From: Batillaria attramentaria
Taxonomy: Eukaryota > Mollusca > Gastropoda > Batillariidae
Reading direction: 5' to 3'
DNA length: 64,000 nt
NCBI GenBank assembly: GCA_018292915.2
Contig: JACVVK020000053.1
Location: forward strand, 1,946,001 to 2,010,000
Each line of letters starts with the position of its first letter. Positions within the stretch are counted from its first letter, which is position 1. The position numbers and the translations under genes are program-made. Of the stretch, positions 36,096 through 47,269 are shown in pieces. The notes beneath the pieces are model-generated. The model was not told where the DNA came from, searched no databases, and was given only the letters and a program-made list of their open reading frames with translations.

Positions 36096-37225
36096 GCACA
36101 CACACGGAGACACACACACAGTGTCCTTTCTGTGAGTCTAGGTTCACCGTGACCCACCCAAGTCCCCTACAAGACTAAGACTCAGATTGGCAATGTATTT
36201 TATTTCACACTAACAGGACTAACATATGACGTGGATAAACCAAGAGCAGAGATGGCAGTTTTTACAGGTTAAAATGAAGTAAAGTCTGAGTACTTATTTG
36301 TTTGCTTCTCAATCACAAGTCTGAATACTGTAATTACATGTGTGTGTATTAGAATAGGGGATTTACCGGTATTAGTTGTATGTATTAAGATAGTGTGTTA
36401 GATTTACAGTATATTTATACAAGTATTTTTCCTCTGTATTTCAGAGAGAGATACATACCTATCACCAGACGTTCAATCATACGGTATCTTATGGAGGAAG
36501 AGAACTTTTTAAATGAGGAAGAGAAAAAGAAATTTGAGGATTTTGCACTTGCGCTGGATAGTGCAATAGTTAACAAGTACCATGGGATTCTGCAGGAGCT
36601 GAAGGTAACACTTGTTATAGGAGACAACACTGTATGTAAAATTTTATACATGTATATATATCTGTATATCACTTATGCTGGATAGTGCTGTTGTCAGCAA
36701 GTGCCATGGGATTCTGCAGGAGATGAAGCTGACACTTGTTATATAGGAGATAACACTGTATGTAGAATTAGGGTATATATGTATCTCTATATCTGTATAC
36801 TTAGGAATCCAGGGCTGTGTACAGCAGCTATCTTTCTGTAATGCAGACTTTTTCTCCTGAGGTGAATGCTTGTGTGATCCTTTACAATATGGGCCACTAT
36901 GTGTTTGCGTGTTCAGACCGTTTCTGTGCACCGTTTTGTGGAATGTTTTCTTTCTCTAAGATGTTTGGAGTGGGTAAAAATGTTTTCTGATGAATCCAGA
37001 TACTTTTCGACCCCATCAACCCGGACAAAGACACAGTGCAGACGCGGCAGTGGTCACGACGTGAGAAGCTGGATAATGAATTCTGGTTGCTACAGCGACT
37101 GGAGGACATTATGGAGCGTGCCAACTTTCACGAGCTGGAGAAGTCACAGGTCAACCAGTATCTGGCTGAGCATGAGTCGAGGGAAGGGGTCAGGGTGAGT
37201 ACTGGCCGTTCTGCCTGTACTGAGT

Positions 37226-37260
<35 letters not shown>

Positions 37261-40200
37261 TGGTTATTACATGTATTATTGTAGTTATACTCCTACACTA
37301 TGTGGTGTTCTGCTTGTGAGTTGTGAACATTGTGGAAATGTATTATGTGTGTAGTGTTGTTGTTGTAAGGATGAATTCCTCATTCATTCATTTTAACTTG
37401 CTTTGCAGGTTGTTTAGAGGTAGTTGAGTGATATTGGAATCACACATGTATATATATGTACAAGGATATTCTAATTCTAAGCTTTGATCGCACCCATAGG
37501 AACCTATCCACATTGATTGATCGTATGTGTGCGCAAATGCTTGTTTGTAGCCAGTGTTTGTAGCCAGTGTTTGTAGCCAGTGTTTGTAGCCAGTGTTTGT
37601 AGACAATGTTTGATTATCCTCCCTGCAGGTGAGTGTCAACCCTGACCGCTACGACATTCTACGTTTCTGGGTGTTGGGGAGGGAGAATCCTGACCCTGAG
37701 CCAACCTTGCTGCAGAAACTCATCAATCGAATCTTGCGCCGGCAGCCAAAGCGGTCAGTGGAGTACTACAAACGAGTAGTTGTAGCCATCCGCCTTAAAA
37801 AGGACTCCAAACTGCTGCTGAAAGCCTTCAAAGAGATACCAGTTCACAACCTGGAAATGTTGCTACCTGATGGCACCATTAGGATGAGTACGATGGACAA
37901 GAGTGTTTTAACAGCGTCCGTCTTCATCGCTACGGCCGGTGTGGTGGCCAAAATCGTCACTGTGCTGGCATCCCTGCAGGTTGACTGGATGCTGCTCCTT
38001 ACCTTAGTTACTGGAGCCATTGGCGTCCGCGCGTGGACAACATACAAGAATCGACGCAACGCCTACCTCGTTGACGCGTCCCGTACGCTGTACTTCAAAA
38101 ACGTGGCCAACAACCGAGGGTTGCTGACGCTGCTTGTGGACCGGGCAGAGGATGAGAGTTTTAAAGAGGCGCTGCTGACCTACACTTTCCTGCTGACCAC
38201 AAGACCACCATCTGTCAAGGGAAAAGCCAGCAGTCAGCAGCTGCCAGCACAACTAGGTTAGTACTGTAGTGTATCAGACTGAATTCAGACTTTCTGTAAG
38301 TACTGTACAGTATTAGGCTGTATTCAGACTTCCTGTAAGTATTGTAGTGTATCAGACTGAACTCAGGCTTGCTGTAAGTACTGTACAGTATTAGGCTGTA
38401 TTCAGACTTCCTGTAAGTACAGTACAGTATTAGGCTGTATTCAGACTTTCTGTAAGTATTGTAGTGTATCAGACTGAACTCAGGCTTGCTGTAAGTACTG
38501 TACAGTATTAGGCTGTATTCAGACTTCCTGTAAGTACAGTACAGTATTAGGCTGTATTCAGACTTCCTGTAAGTACTGTACAGTATTAGGCTGTATTCAG
38601 ACTTCCTGTAAGTACAGTACAGTATTAGGCTGTATTCAGACTTCCTGTAAGTACTGTACAGTATTAGGCTGTATTCAGACTTCCTGTAAGTACAGTACAG
38701 TATTAGGCTGTACTCAGACTTCCTGTAAGTACAGTACAGTATTAGGCTGTATTCAGACTTTCTGTAAGTATTGTAGTGTATCAGACTGAACTCAGGCTTG
38801 CTGTAAGTACTGTACAGTATTAGGCTGTATTCAGACTTCCTGTAAGTATTGTAGTGTATCAGACTGAACTCAGGCTTGCTGTAGGTACTATAGGTATTAG
38901 GCTGTATTCAGACTTCCTGTAAGTATTGTAGTGTATCAGACTGAACTCAGGCTTGCTGTAGGTACTATAGGTATTAGGCTGTATTCAGACTTTCTGTAAG
39001 TATTGTAGTGTATCAGACTGAACTCAGGCTTGCTGTAAGTACTGTTCAGTATTAGGCTGTATTCAGACTTCCTGTAAGTACAGTACAGTATTAGGCTGTA
39101 TTCAGACTTTCTGTAAGTATTGTAGTGTATCAGACTGAACTCAGGCTTGCTGTAAGTACTGTATAGTATTAGGCTGTATTCAGACTTTCTGTACGTATTG
39201 TAGTGTATCAGACTGAACTCAGGCTTGCTGTAAGTACTGTTCAGTATTAGGCTGTATTCAGACTTTCTGTAAGTATTGTAGTGTATCAGACTGAACTCAG
39301 GCTTGCTGTAAGTACTGTTCAGTATTAGGCTGTATTCAGACTTTCTGTAAGTATTGTAGTGTATCAGACTGAACTCAGGCTTGCTGTAAGAACTGTATAG
39401 TATTAGGCTGTATTCAGACTTCCTGTAAGTACTGTACAGTATTAGGCTGTATTCAGACTTTCTGTACATATTGTAGTGTATCAGACTGAACTCAGGCTTG
39501 CTGTAAGTACTGTTCAGTATTAGGCTGTATTCAGACTTTCTGTACGTATTGTAGTGTATCAGACTGAACTCAGGCTTGCTGTAGGTACTATAGGTATTAG
39601 GCTGTATTCAGACTTTCTGTAAGTATTGTAGTGTATCAGACTGAACTCAGGCTTGCTGTAAGTACTGTTCAGTATTAGGCTGTATTCAGACTTCCTGTAA
39701 GTACAGTATAGTATGAGGCTGTATTCAGACTTCCTGTAAGTACTGTATAGTATTAGGCTGTATTCAGACTTCCTGTAAGTACTGTTCAGTATTAGGCTGT
39801 ATTCAGACTTTCTGTAAGTACAGTACAGTATTAGGCTGTACTCAGACTTACTGTAAGTACAGTACAGTATTAGGCTGTATTCAGACTTCCTGTAAGTACA
39901 GTATAGTATGAGGCTGTATTCAGACTTCCTGTAAGTACAGTATAGTATGAGGCTGTATTCAGACTTCCTGTAAGTACTGTATAGTATTAGGCTGTATTCA
40001 GACTTCCTGTAAGTACTGTATAGTATTAGGCTGTATTCAGACTTCCTGTAAGTACTGTATAGTATTAGGCTGTATTCAGACTTCCTGTAAGTACTGTACA
40101 GTATTAGGCTGTATTCAGACTTTCTGTAAGTATTGTAGTGTATCAGACTGAACTCAGGCTTTCTGTAAGTACTGTATAGTATTACTATTAGGCTGTATTC

Positions 40201-43200
40201 AGACTTTCTGTAAGTATTGTAGTGTATCAGACTGAACTCAGGCTTGCTGTAAGTACTGTATAGTATTAGGCTGTATTCAGACTTTCTGTAAGTATTGTAG
40301 TGTATCAGACTGAACTCAGGCTTTCTGTAAGTACTGTACAGTATTAGGCTGTATTCAGACTTTCTGTAAGTATTGTAGTGTATCAGACTGAACTCAGGCT
40401 TGCTGTAAGTACTGTTCAGTATTAGGCTGTATTCAGACTTTCTGTAAGTATTGTAGTGTCTCAGACTGAACTCAGGCTTGCTGTAAGTACTGTATAGTAT
40501 TAGGCTGTATTCAGACTTTCTGTAAGTACAGTACAGTATTAGGCTGTACTCAGACTTCCTGTAAGTACTGTATAGTATTAGGCTGTATTCAGACTTCCTG
40601 TAAGTACTGTATAGTATTAGGCTGTATTCAGACTTCCTGTAAGTACAGTACAGTATTAGGCTGTATTCAGACTTCCTGTAAGTATTGTAGTGTATCAGAC
40701 TGAACTCAGGCTTGCTGTAAGTACTGTTCAGTATTAGGCTGTATTCAGACTTTCTGTAAGTATTGTAGTGTCTCAGACTGAACTCAGGCTTGCTGTAAGT
40801 ACTGTATAGTATTAGGCTGTATTCAGACTTTCTGTAAGTATTGTAGTGTATCAGACTGAACTCAGGCTTGCTGTAAGTACTGTATAGTATTAGGCTGTAT
40901 TCAGACTTTCTGTAAGTATTGTAGTGTATCAGACTGAACTCAGGCTTGCTGTAAGTACTGTTCAGTATTAGGCTGTATTCAGATTTCCTTTAAGTACAGA
41001 ATATAGTATGAGGCTGTATTCAGACTTCCTGTAAGTACAGTATAGTATGAGGCTGTATTCAGACTTCCTGTAAGTACTGTATAGTATTAGGCTGTATTCA
41101 GACTTACTGTAAGTACAGTACAGTATTAGGCTGTATTCAGACTTCCTGTAAGTATTGTACAGTATGAGGCTGTATTCAGACTTCCTGTAAGTGCTGTATA
41201 GTATTAGGCTGTATTCAGACTTCCTGTAAGTACAGTACAGTATTAGGCTGTATTCAGACTTCCTGTAAGTATTGTAGTGTATCAGACTGAACTCAGGCTT
41301 GCTGTAAGTACTGTATAGTATTAGGCTGTACTCAGACTTCCTGTAAGTACTGTACAGTATTAGGCTGTATTCAGACTTCCTGTAAGTACAGTACAGTATT
41401 AGGCTGTACAGTATAGTATAGTGTATCAGACTGAACTCAGGCTTGCTGTAGGTACTATAGGTATTAGGCTGTATTTAGACTTTCTGTAAGTATTGTAGTG
41501 TATCAGACTGAACTCAGGCTTGCTGTAAGTACTGTACAGTATTAGGCTGTATTTAGACTTTCTGTAAGTATTGTAGTGTATCAGACTGAACTCAGGCTTG
41601 CTGTAAGTACTGTTCAGTATTAGGCTGTATTCAGACTTCCTGTAAGTACTGTATAGTATTAGGCTGTATTCAGACTTCCTGTAAGTACTGTACAGTATTA
41701 GGCTGTATTCAGACTTCCTGTAAGTACTGTACAGTATTAGGCTGTATTCAGACTTCCTGTAAGTATTGTAGTGTATCAGACTGAACTCAGGCTTGCTGTA
41801 AGTACTGTATAGTATTAAGCTGTATTCAGACTTCCTGTAAGTACAGTACAGTATTAGGCTGTATTCAGACTTACTGTAAGTACTGTATAGTATTAGGCTG
41901 TATTCAGACTTCCTGTAAGTAATGTATAGTATTAGGCTGTATTCAGACTTCCTGTAAGTACAGTACAGTATTAGGCTGTATTCAGACTTCCTGTAAGTAC
42001 TGTACAGTATTAGGCTGTATTCAGACTTCCTGTAAGTACAGTACAGTATTACAGACCTGTTTACCCTTACGATTTTGGCGTAAAATGTACGATATTCGGG
42101 TCGATTTTACGCTTGTACGCCAGGCCTGCGAAAACTACGCTTTTCCGGGAGCAAGATTTACGATTTCTTATTTTTCGGTATTTTGCGGTCTGAAGACATT
42201 TCCGCTGAGCCATTGTGCTTTAACAGGCAGAATCTGATTGGCTTAAGCTCTCTCTTTGTCCAATCAGAATGCTCGTTTCGGTCAGCGCGCGGGCTCTTTG
42301 CTTTTTCGATTCGCAATGGCCGACACGCTTCTCGTACATTTTCCTGTGATTAATTCGCATCGGAACAGCCCGGTCTATGGTTAATGTTGCAATGGCGTGG
42401 AACAAAACATGCAAAAATTCTTACACGGAAGAAATGACGAGGATGTGTGCCGGCAACAGTAAACCAGCGGCGAAGAAACTATCGGCAAGTCCGACGTACC
42501 GTGAAATCTTCCTCCTCACTTTCGGTTCAGGATATTTAGCACAACGCGGTGTTTCAAGACGGATTTCTGTCTCACTCGGAGGGAGAAACGATTGCATTAA
42601 AGTGTGCATTTAGTGAGTGGATGTGTTTTCTGACTGGGATTTGTGGGGTTTTTTTTATGGCAGAGGTTCCTTTTTTTTTTCTTTTTTTTTTGTAACATTC
42701 AAGCCATGGAGCTTTCATCTCAGTTTGTGGTCCCTTAGTACGGGCCCACTACGGTAGCCGGGCAGTGTAGATCAGATACCTCTAGATGAAAACTAGTGAA
42801 TGACTTTTTCACACCCCGGCCGCTCACTTACACTAGTATTTGCACTTGTTGGTTTGTTTAGTTTTTGTAAGAGCAAGTCACAGATAGCCATATAACCATG
42901 ATAATGGCATACCTGACAGTCTGACTTTTGTTTTTGAAGACTTGTATGTCAGTACTAAGGCATTTTATGCTTTGGAAATGTGCGGCATCTGGCAACACTT
43001 TAGGTGTCCAGTATGATATTACATACTTACCCAGTCAGTCAACAAAACTCAGATTTCTCATTCTTGAATATTTTTATGAACAACATGGACCAAATGATTT
43101 TGAAAGCACGTGTATAAATTGAAAGTCAGCACGCGCATACAGCATTAATTCCTGGCATTTTGGTCCGTGGTCTAGATTGTACTACTTTTTGCTTCTGATC

Positions 43201-46200
43201 TTACTACTTCTCAATGCTGAGGGTAAACAGGTCTGGTATTAGGCTGTATTCAGACTTACTGTAAGTACAGTACAGTATTAGGCTGTATTCAGACTTCCTG
43301 TAAGTACAGTACAGTATTAGGCTGTATTCAGACTTCCTGTAAGTACAGTATAGTATTAGGCTGTATTCAGACTTACTGTAAGTACTGTATAGTATTAGGC
43401 TGTACTCAGACTTCCTGTAAGTACTGTAGTCTGTCAGACTGAACTAAGACTTTCCATAAGTACTGTAGTACATCAGGCTGTATTCAGACTTTCTGTACTC
43501 GATGAGCGTTCTGTCTTGATTATGCATTCCTCAGACGGGGAGACAACTGTGGGTAAGACAGCGTGTATGGATGATACTTACTTACTTACTTAGGCCCATG
43601 GCTCCACGTGGAGCATAGGCCATCGACAACCCTTCGCCATCGCACTCTGTTCTGGGCTAGTCTTGCCACTCCAGTCCAGTTGGTCCCCTGCTTATATAAC
43701 TCTGCCTCAGTGTCCCGCCTCCAGCTGTTGCGAGGCCGGCCTCTCTTCCTTTTCCCCTGCGGGTTCCATGTCAGGGCTTGGCGTGTGGTGCTGGATGCTG
43801 GCTTCCTGAGGGTGTGTCCAATCCAGCCCCACTTCCTCCGCAGGATCTGCTTGGCTGCTGGTTCCTGCCCTGCTCGCTCCCACAGCTCTTCGTTCCGGAT
43901 CTTCTCTGGCCATCGGATGTTGAAGATGCGCCTCAGACAGGTGTTGAGAAATGTCTGGATCTTCTGCTGCATCATCTTCGTTGTCCTCCATGTTTCGCAT
44001 CCGTAGAGCAGCACTGACTTCACGTTGGAGTTGAAGATGCGAAGTTTGGTTCTTATGCTGACAACTTTGGATGCCCAGATGTTCTTCAGCATGACCATTG
44101 CTGCTCTTGCCTTGCCGATTCTGGCCGTGACGTCTCGGTCTGTGCCTCCCTGTCCATCAACCACACTCCCCAGGTAGACAAAGGACTCTACCTCCCTGAT
44201 GGGCTCTCCACCGACTGTGACTGGTGTGTTGGCAGTGGTGTTGATCTTCATCAGCTCGGTTTTCCTCCTGTTGATCTTGAGCCCTATTCCGGCTGATGTG
44301 GCTTCCAGGCATGTAGTCTTGTCCTGCATCTGGCTGTGGCTGTGAGACAGGAGCGCCAGGTCGTCCGCAAAGTCGAGGTCATCCAGCTGCGTCCAGAGTG
44401 TCCACTGTATCCCGTTTTTCCTGCCTGTTGTGGTGGTCTTCATGATCCAGTCGATGACCAGGAGGAAGAGGAACGGGGACAACAGGCATCCCTGGCGGAC
44501 TCCGGTCTTCACCTCGAAGCTTTCTGACAACTGGCCGGCATGGGCAATCCTGCAGCTCATGTCTTTGTAGGTGCACTGGATCAGGGAGATGATCTTTCCG
44601 GGAACTCCATAGTGCCTTAGCAGCTTCCACAGTGCCTCTCTGTCTACACTGTCGAAGGCCTTCTCATAGTCTATGAAGTTGATGTAGAGGGGGGAGTTCC
44701 ACTCCAGTGACTGCTCAACAATGATGCGTAGGCTGGCGATCTGGTCAGCGCAGGACCTGTTCCTGCGAAAGCCCGCCTGCTGGTCTCGGAGCATAGGGTC
44801 GACTGCCTCCCTCATCCTCTCCAGTAGAATTCTGTTGAGAACCTTGCCTGGCACTGACAGGAGCATGATCCCTCGGTAGTTGCTGCAGTCCCTGAGGTCC
44901 CCTTTCTTTGGCAGCTTGATGACGATCCCTTCTTTCCACTGGGCTGGCACCTCTTCCTTCTCCCAGATCTTGCTGAATAGGCTGTGCAGCATGTTGACGG
45001 CTGTCTCTGTGTCTGCTTTGATGGCTTCTGCTGGTATCTCGTCCGGCCCTGCAGCTTTCCCATTTCTCAGTGTCATGATGGCTTTCCTGATCTCCGCCTT
45101 AGAGGGCTTGTCGCAGTTGATGGGTAGTTCTGTCTCAGCTGGCGGGATGTCTGGTGGTGTTTCAGGGATGGGGCGATTTAACAGCTCCCTGAAGTGTTCT
45201 GCCCATCGCTTCAGCTGTTCCTCAGTTGTTGTCAGTGGGTGCCCGTTCTTGTCCTTCACTGGTTTGTCTGTCTGCTGGAATTTGCCCGCGAGCTTCTTGG
45301 TCACCTGGTACAGGTCTTTTAGGTTCCCTTGTCCGGCTGCTTCCTCTGCTTGACTGGCCAGGTTGTCGATGTAGTCCCTCTTGTCCTTCCTGGTACTCCT
45401 CTTCACTTCTCTGTCAGCTGCTGTGTATTCTTCCTGTGCCTTTGCCTTAGCTCTTCTTGTTCGGCTCGTGTTCAGTGCAGTTTTCTTCTTTTTCCTAACT
45501 TCCAGCTTCTGGATGGTATCAGCAGAGATCCATTCCTTGTGTTGGGTCTTTCTCTTGCCAAGGACCTCTTCGCATGTGTCGTGCCAGAGTTTCTTGCTGT
45601 GTTCCCACTGTGTCTCGATATCCATTCCACTGTCTTCTATCAGGTCTTGCAGTGGCTGGAACCTGTTGGAAAGGCTGATCCGGAATGCTGCTTGTGTCTC
45701 TGTGTTCCTGAGTAGGCCAACGTTGTACCTGGTCCGTGTGTTGTTGGTGTTGGTGTGTCTCTTAAGCCGAAGTCTCAATGTTGTTGCAAGAAGGTGGTGG
45801 TCTGATGATACATCGGCACCCCTCATCACGCGCACATCTCGCCACGATCTCCTGAACTTCCGGCTGATGCAGATGTGATCAATCTGGTTCTCCGTGACAT
45901 GGTCCGGCGATCTCCATGTGGCCTTGTGGATGCGCTTGTGTGGGAAGATGCTGCCTCCTATCACTAGCTGGTTCAGGGCACAAAAGTCTGCAAAGCGCTC
46001 GCCATTTTCGTTCATCTGTCCCAGTCCGTGTGTTCCCATGGTGTTCTCATAGCCTGTGTTGTCTGATCCAATCTTGGCGTTAAAGTCTCCCATCAGTATG
46101 GTCATGTCCTTGGCTCCTCCTCTATCTATCACTGTCTGCAGTTGTTGGTAGAAGTCATCTTTTTTCTCCTCTTCCGCATCATTGGTGGGAGCGTAGCACT

Positions 46201-47269
46201 GGATGATGTTCAGCTTGATGTCTTTTTTCTTGGTGATGAATTTGGCTGTGATGATGCGGGAGTTGACAGGTTCCCAGCCGATGAGTGCCCGCTGTGCCTC
46301 CGGTGCCAGCATCAGGGCCACGCCCTCAGTGTGGGGGGCTCCATCCTCTGTGTGTCCCGAGTACAGCAATTGCTCTCCCGATGAAAATCTCAGCTGTCCT
46401 GTCTGTAGCCACCTTGTCTCACTCAGTCCCAGTACTCCTATCTTGTAGTTCTTCATCTCTCTTGCTACTTGTATGGTCCTTCCTACTTCATACATTGTCC
46501 TGATGTTCCATGTGGCTACTCTTGTCGTTGTCCTGGGTGTTAGAAGGGGGGTCGGCCTTGCAGCTTCCTTTCGGCTTTCACTGCAATGCGTCATAGGTCT
46601 CCGGGATGGAGACCCTTCCTTGCCCAGGTGAATGTTTTGGTTTGTTGCTGTCGATGCTTCTGTAACTTTGTTTTTTTCACAGGTAGGGCTGTTAACCCTA
46701 CGCAAACCCGTTTAGCCTCTTGGAGAGGTGGTCCATATTCGTCTGACCTCTACCCTTCGACCTGTCCAGCTTGGGTGACCCTGCCAGGAGCACGTGCTCC
46801 CGCTGGTGTAGCTCTCTGGGTCATTGAGGTACACAAGCCACTACCCCACGACAAGGGTTGGACCATGTAGGGGTATGGATGATAAACCACACTTTATGTG
46901 AACAGACTGGTTTTGCGTTGTCTGTATTTTGTTGTTTTATTGTTGTGTATAGGCGGCCTGTCTGACGCAGCTTTGGAGTCCAAAGTTGAAGACTGGATTC
47001 GATCTAAGACAGGTGTGGAGCTGGAGTTTGATTCGTCCGAGGCCATCCGGCTTCTCAAGTCATTTGGCGTACTCAGCGAGGCACAGGACAAGATGCACGT
47101 GTTGCCACTGGAAGCCGCGCTGCGCTGTCTTCCCATCACCCCTCAGTCTCTCATCGCACGATCAGCGGAGGCGGACATCACGGAGGGTTATGACAGAGAC
47201 GAATACCTGGAGACGGAACACGAGTACAAGGAAGAGGAGAAACGCGAGAAAAGATTCGGCTGGTTCTGA
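35191..47269 (+). CDS. TMEM143: Transmembrane protein 143 (DUF3754), six main exons plus possible microexon
   Basis: Family members are mitochondrial membrane proteins of unknown activity. Exons in phase: 35191-35259, 35839-36023, 36445-36604, 37000-37194, 37629-38256, (43535-43552 candidate), 46953-47269; 517 residues without the microexon, 523 with it. The first ~65 residues are rich in Arg and Leu, nearly free of acidic residues, and contain VRTFASAP, a typical mitochondrial presequence. Conserved core: RERYIPITRRSIIRYLMEE (~85-104), DPINPDKDT, EFWLLQRLEDIMERA, YDILRFWVLGRE (~210-222) and VEYYKRVVVAIRLKKD. Two membrane segments follow at about 296-318 and 322-338, then AWTTYKNRRNAYL. The C terminus is charged (EEEKREKRFGWF). 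The start ATG lies 141 bp from the divergent GINS2 ATG. The last intron is 8.7 kb and packed with repeats and transposons. Confidence 0.93.
36034..36121. repeat. (CA)n microsatellite
   Basis: CA tract of about 30 units followed by interrupted CA, about 10 bp after a TMEM143 donor. Confidence 0.9.
37227..37261. repeat. (AGT)n trinucleotide repeat
   Basis: About 11 AGT units in a TMEM143 intron. Confidence 0.9.
38257..43495. repeat. 39-bp tandem array, about 100 copies, split by a transposon, TMEM143 intron
   Basis: Two related 39-bp subunits are intermixed. Type A contains GTAAGTACTGTACAGTATTA and GGCTGTATTCAGACTTCC. Type B contains GTAAGTATTGTAGTGTATCA and GACTGAACTCAGGCTTGC. Type A carries the palindrome TACTGTACAGTA. 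Nearly every unit contains the ideal donor GTAAGT. The array begins at the real donor (GTTAGTACTG at 38257), runs to 42051, is interrupted by the element at 42052-43235, and ends near 43495. Confidence 0.95.
42052..43235. mobile_element. Non-autonomous DNA transposon with 6-bp target duplication
   Basis: The ends are CAGACCTGTTTACCCT and its exact inverted complement AGGGTAAACAGGTCTG. GTATTA flanks both sides (42046-42051 and 43236-43241), and removing the element plus one GTATTA restores an ordinary 39-bp array unit. The 1,184-bp interior has no recognisable transposase; the longest frames (about 42377-42613) match nothing I know. The superfamily is not assignable from the ends alone; a 6-bp duplication is uncommon. 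Confidence 0.85.
43535..43552 (+). other. TMEM143: Candidate 18-nt microexon of TMEM143
   Basis: The sequence TGCATTCCTCAG, then 18 nt, then GTAAGA forms an acceptor-exon-donor unit. It fits the phase-1 intron exactly and would add Asp-Gly-Glu-Thr-Thr-Val without breaking frame. It sits just after the 39-bp array and just before the retrotransposon insertion. It is supported only by splice-site quality and phase. Confidence 0.4.
43577..46872 (-). mobile_element. Intact RTE-like non-LTR retrotransposon
   Basis: A 3,296-bp element in antisense orientation within the TMEM143 intron, flanked by the perfect 12-bp target duplication GTATGGATGATA (43565-43576 and 46873-46884). It has a 5' leader of about 280 bp, one long frame, and a 3' end made only of TAAG repeats. 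The minimal 3' UTR and tetranucleotide tail are typical of the RTE/BovB group. An open frame and perfect duplication imply a recent insertion. Confidence 0.93.
43586..46594 (-). CDS. Endonuclease/reverse transcriptase polyprotein of RTE-like element
   Basis: The frame is open from 46705, but the first ATG is at 46594, giving 1,002 residues. Positions below count from 46705. An AP-type endonuclease opens with RVATWNIRT (62) and LSETRW (94), continues with GDFNAKIG (206), and ends at SDHHLL (301). A Lys/Arg-rich linker follows (about 380-460). The reverse transcriptase shows NGKAAGPDEIPAE (548), NYRGIMLLSVPGKV (609), QAGFRRNRSC (643), FIDYEKAFDSVDRE (677), GVRQGCLLSPFLF (735) and the catalytic FADD (779). 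The C-terminal part has a Trp/Arg-rich region with GCETW and KRGRPRNSW. The stop codon TAA lies inside the TAAG tail. All core motifs look intact, so the copy may be or have recently been active. Confidence 0.93.
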   Translation of the reverse strand: MTHCSESRKEAARPTPLLTPRTTTRVATWNIRTMYEVGRTIQVAREMKNYKIGVLGLSETRWLQTGQLRFSSGEQLLYSGHTEDGAPHTEGVALMLAPEAQRALIGWEPVNSRIITAKFITKKKDIKLNIIQCYAPTNDAEEEKKDDFYQQLQTVIDRGGAKDMTILMGDFNAKIGSDNTGYENTMGTHGLGQMNENGERFADFCALNQLVIGGSIFPHKRIHKATWRSPDHVTENQIDHICISRKFRRSWRDVRVMRGADVSSDHHLLATTLRLRLKRHTNTNNTRTRYNVGLLRNTETQAAFRISLSNRFQPLQDLIEDSGMDIETQWEHSKKLWHDTCEEVLGKRKTQHKEWISADTIQKLEVRKKKKTALNTSRTRRAKAKAQEEYTAADREVKRSTRKDKRDYIDNLASQAEEAAGQGNLKDLYQVTKKLAGKFQQTDKPVKDKNGHPLTTTEEQLKRWAEHFRELLNRPIPETPPDIPPAETELPINCDKPSKAEIRKAIMTLRNGKAAGPDEIPAEAIKADTETAVNMLHSLFSKIWEKEEVPAQWKEGIVIKLPKKGDLRDCSNYRGIMLLSVPGKVLNRILLERMREAVDPMLRDQQAGFRRNRSCADQIASLRIIVEQSLEWNSPLYINFIDYEKAFDSVDREALWKLLRHYGVPGKIISLIQCTYKDMSCRIAHAGQLSESFEVKTGVRQGCLLSPFLFLLVIDWIMKTTTTGRKNGIQWTLWTQLDDLDFADDLALLSHSHSQMQDKTTCLEATSAGIGLKINRRKTELMKINTTANTPVTVGGEPIREVESFVYLGSVVDGQGGTDRDVTARIGKARAAMVMLKNIWASKVVSIRTKLRIFNSNVKSVLLYGCETWRTTKMMQQKIQTFLNTCLRRIFNIRWPEKIRNEELWERAGQEPAAKQILRRKWGWIGHTLRKPASSTTRQALTWNPQGKRKRGRPRNSWRRDTEAELYKQGTNWTGVARLAQNRVRWRRVVDGLCSTWSHGPK

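Noticed and set aside
43608..46870. Many + strand frames opposite the retrotransposon
   Set aside because: They are antisense shadows of the endonuclease/reverse transcriptase frame, with no recognisable domain.
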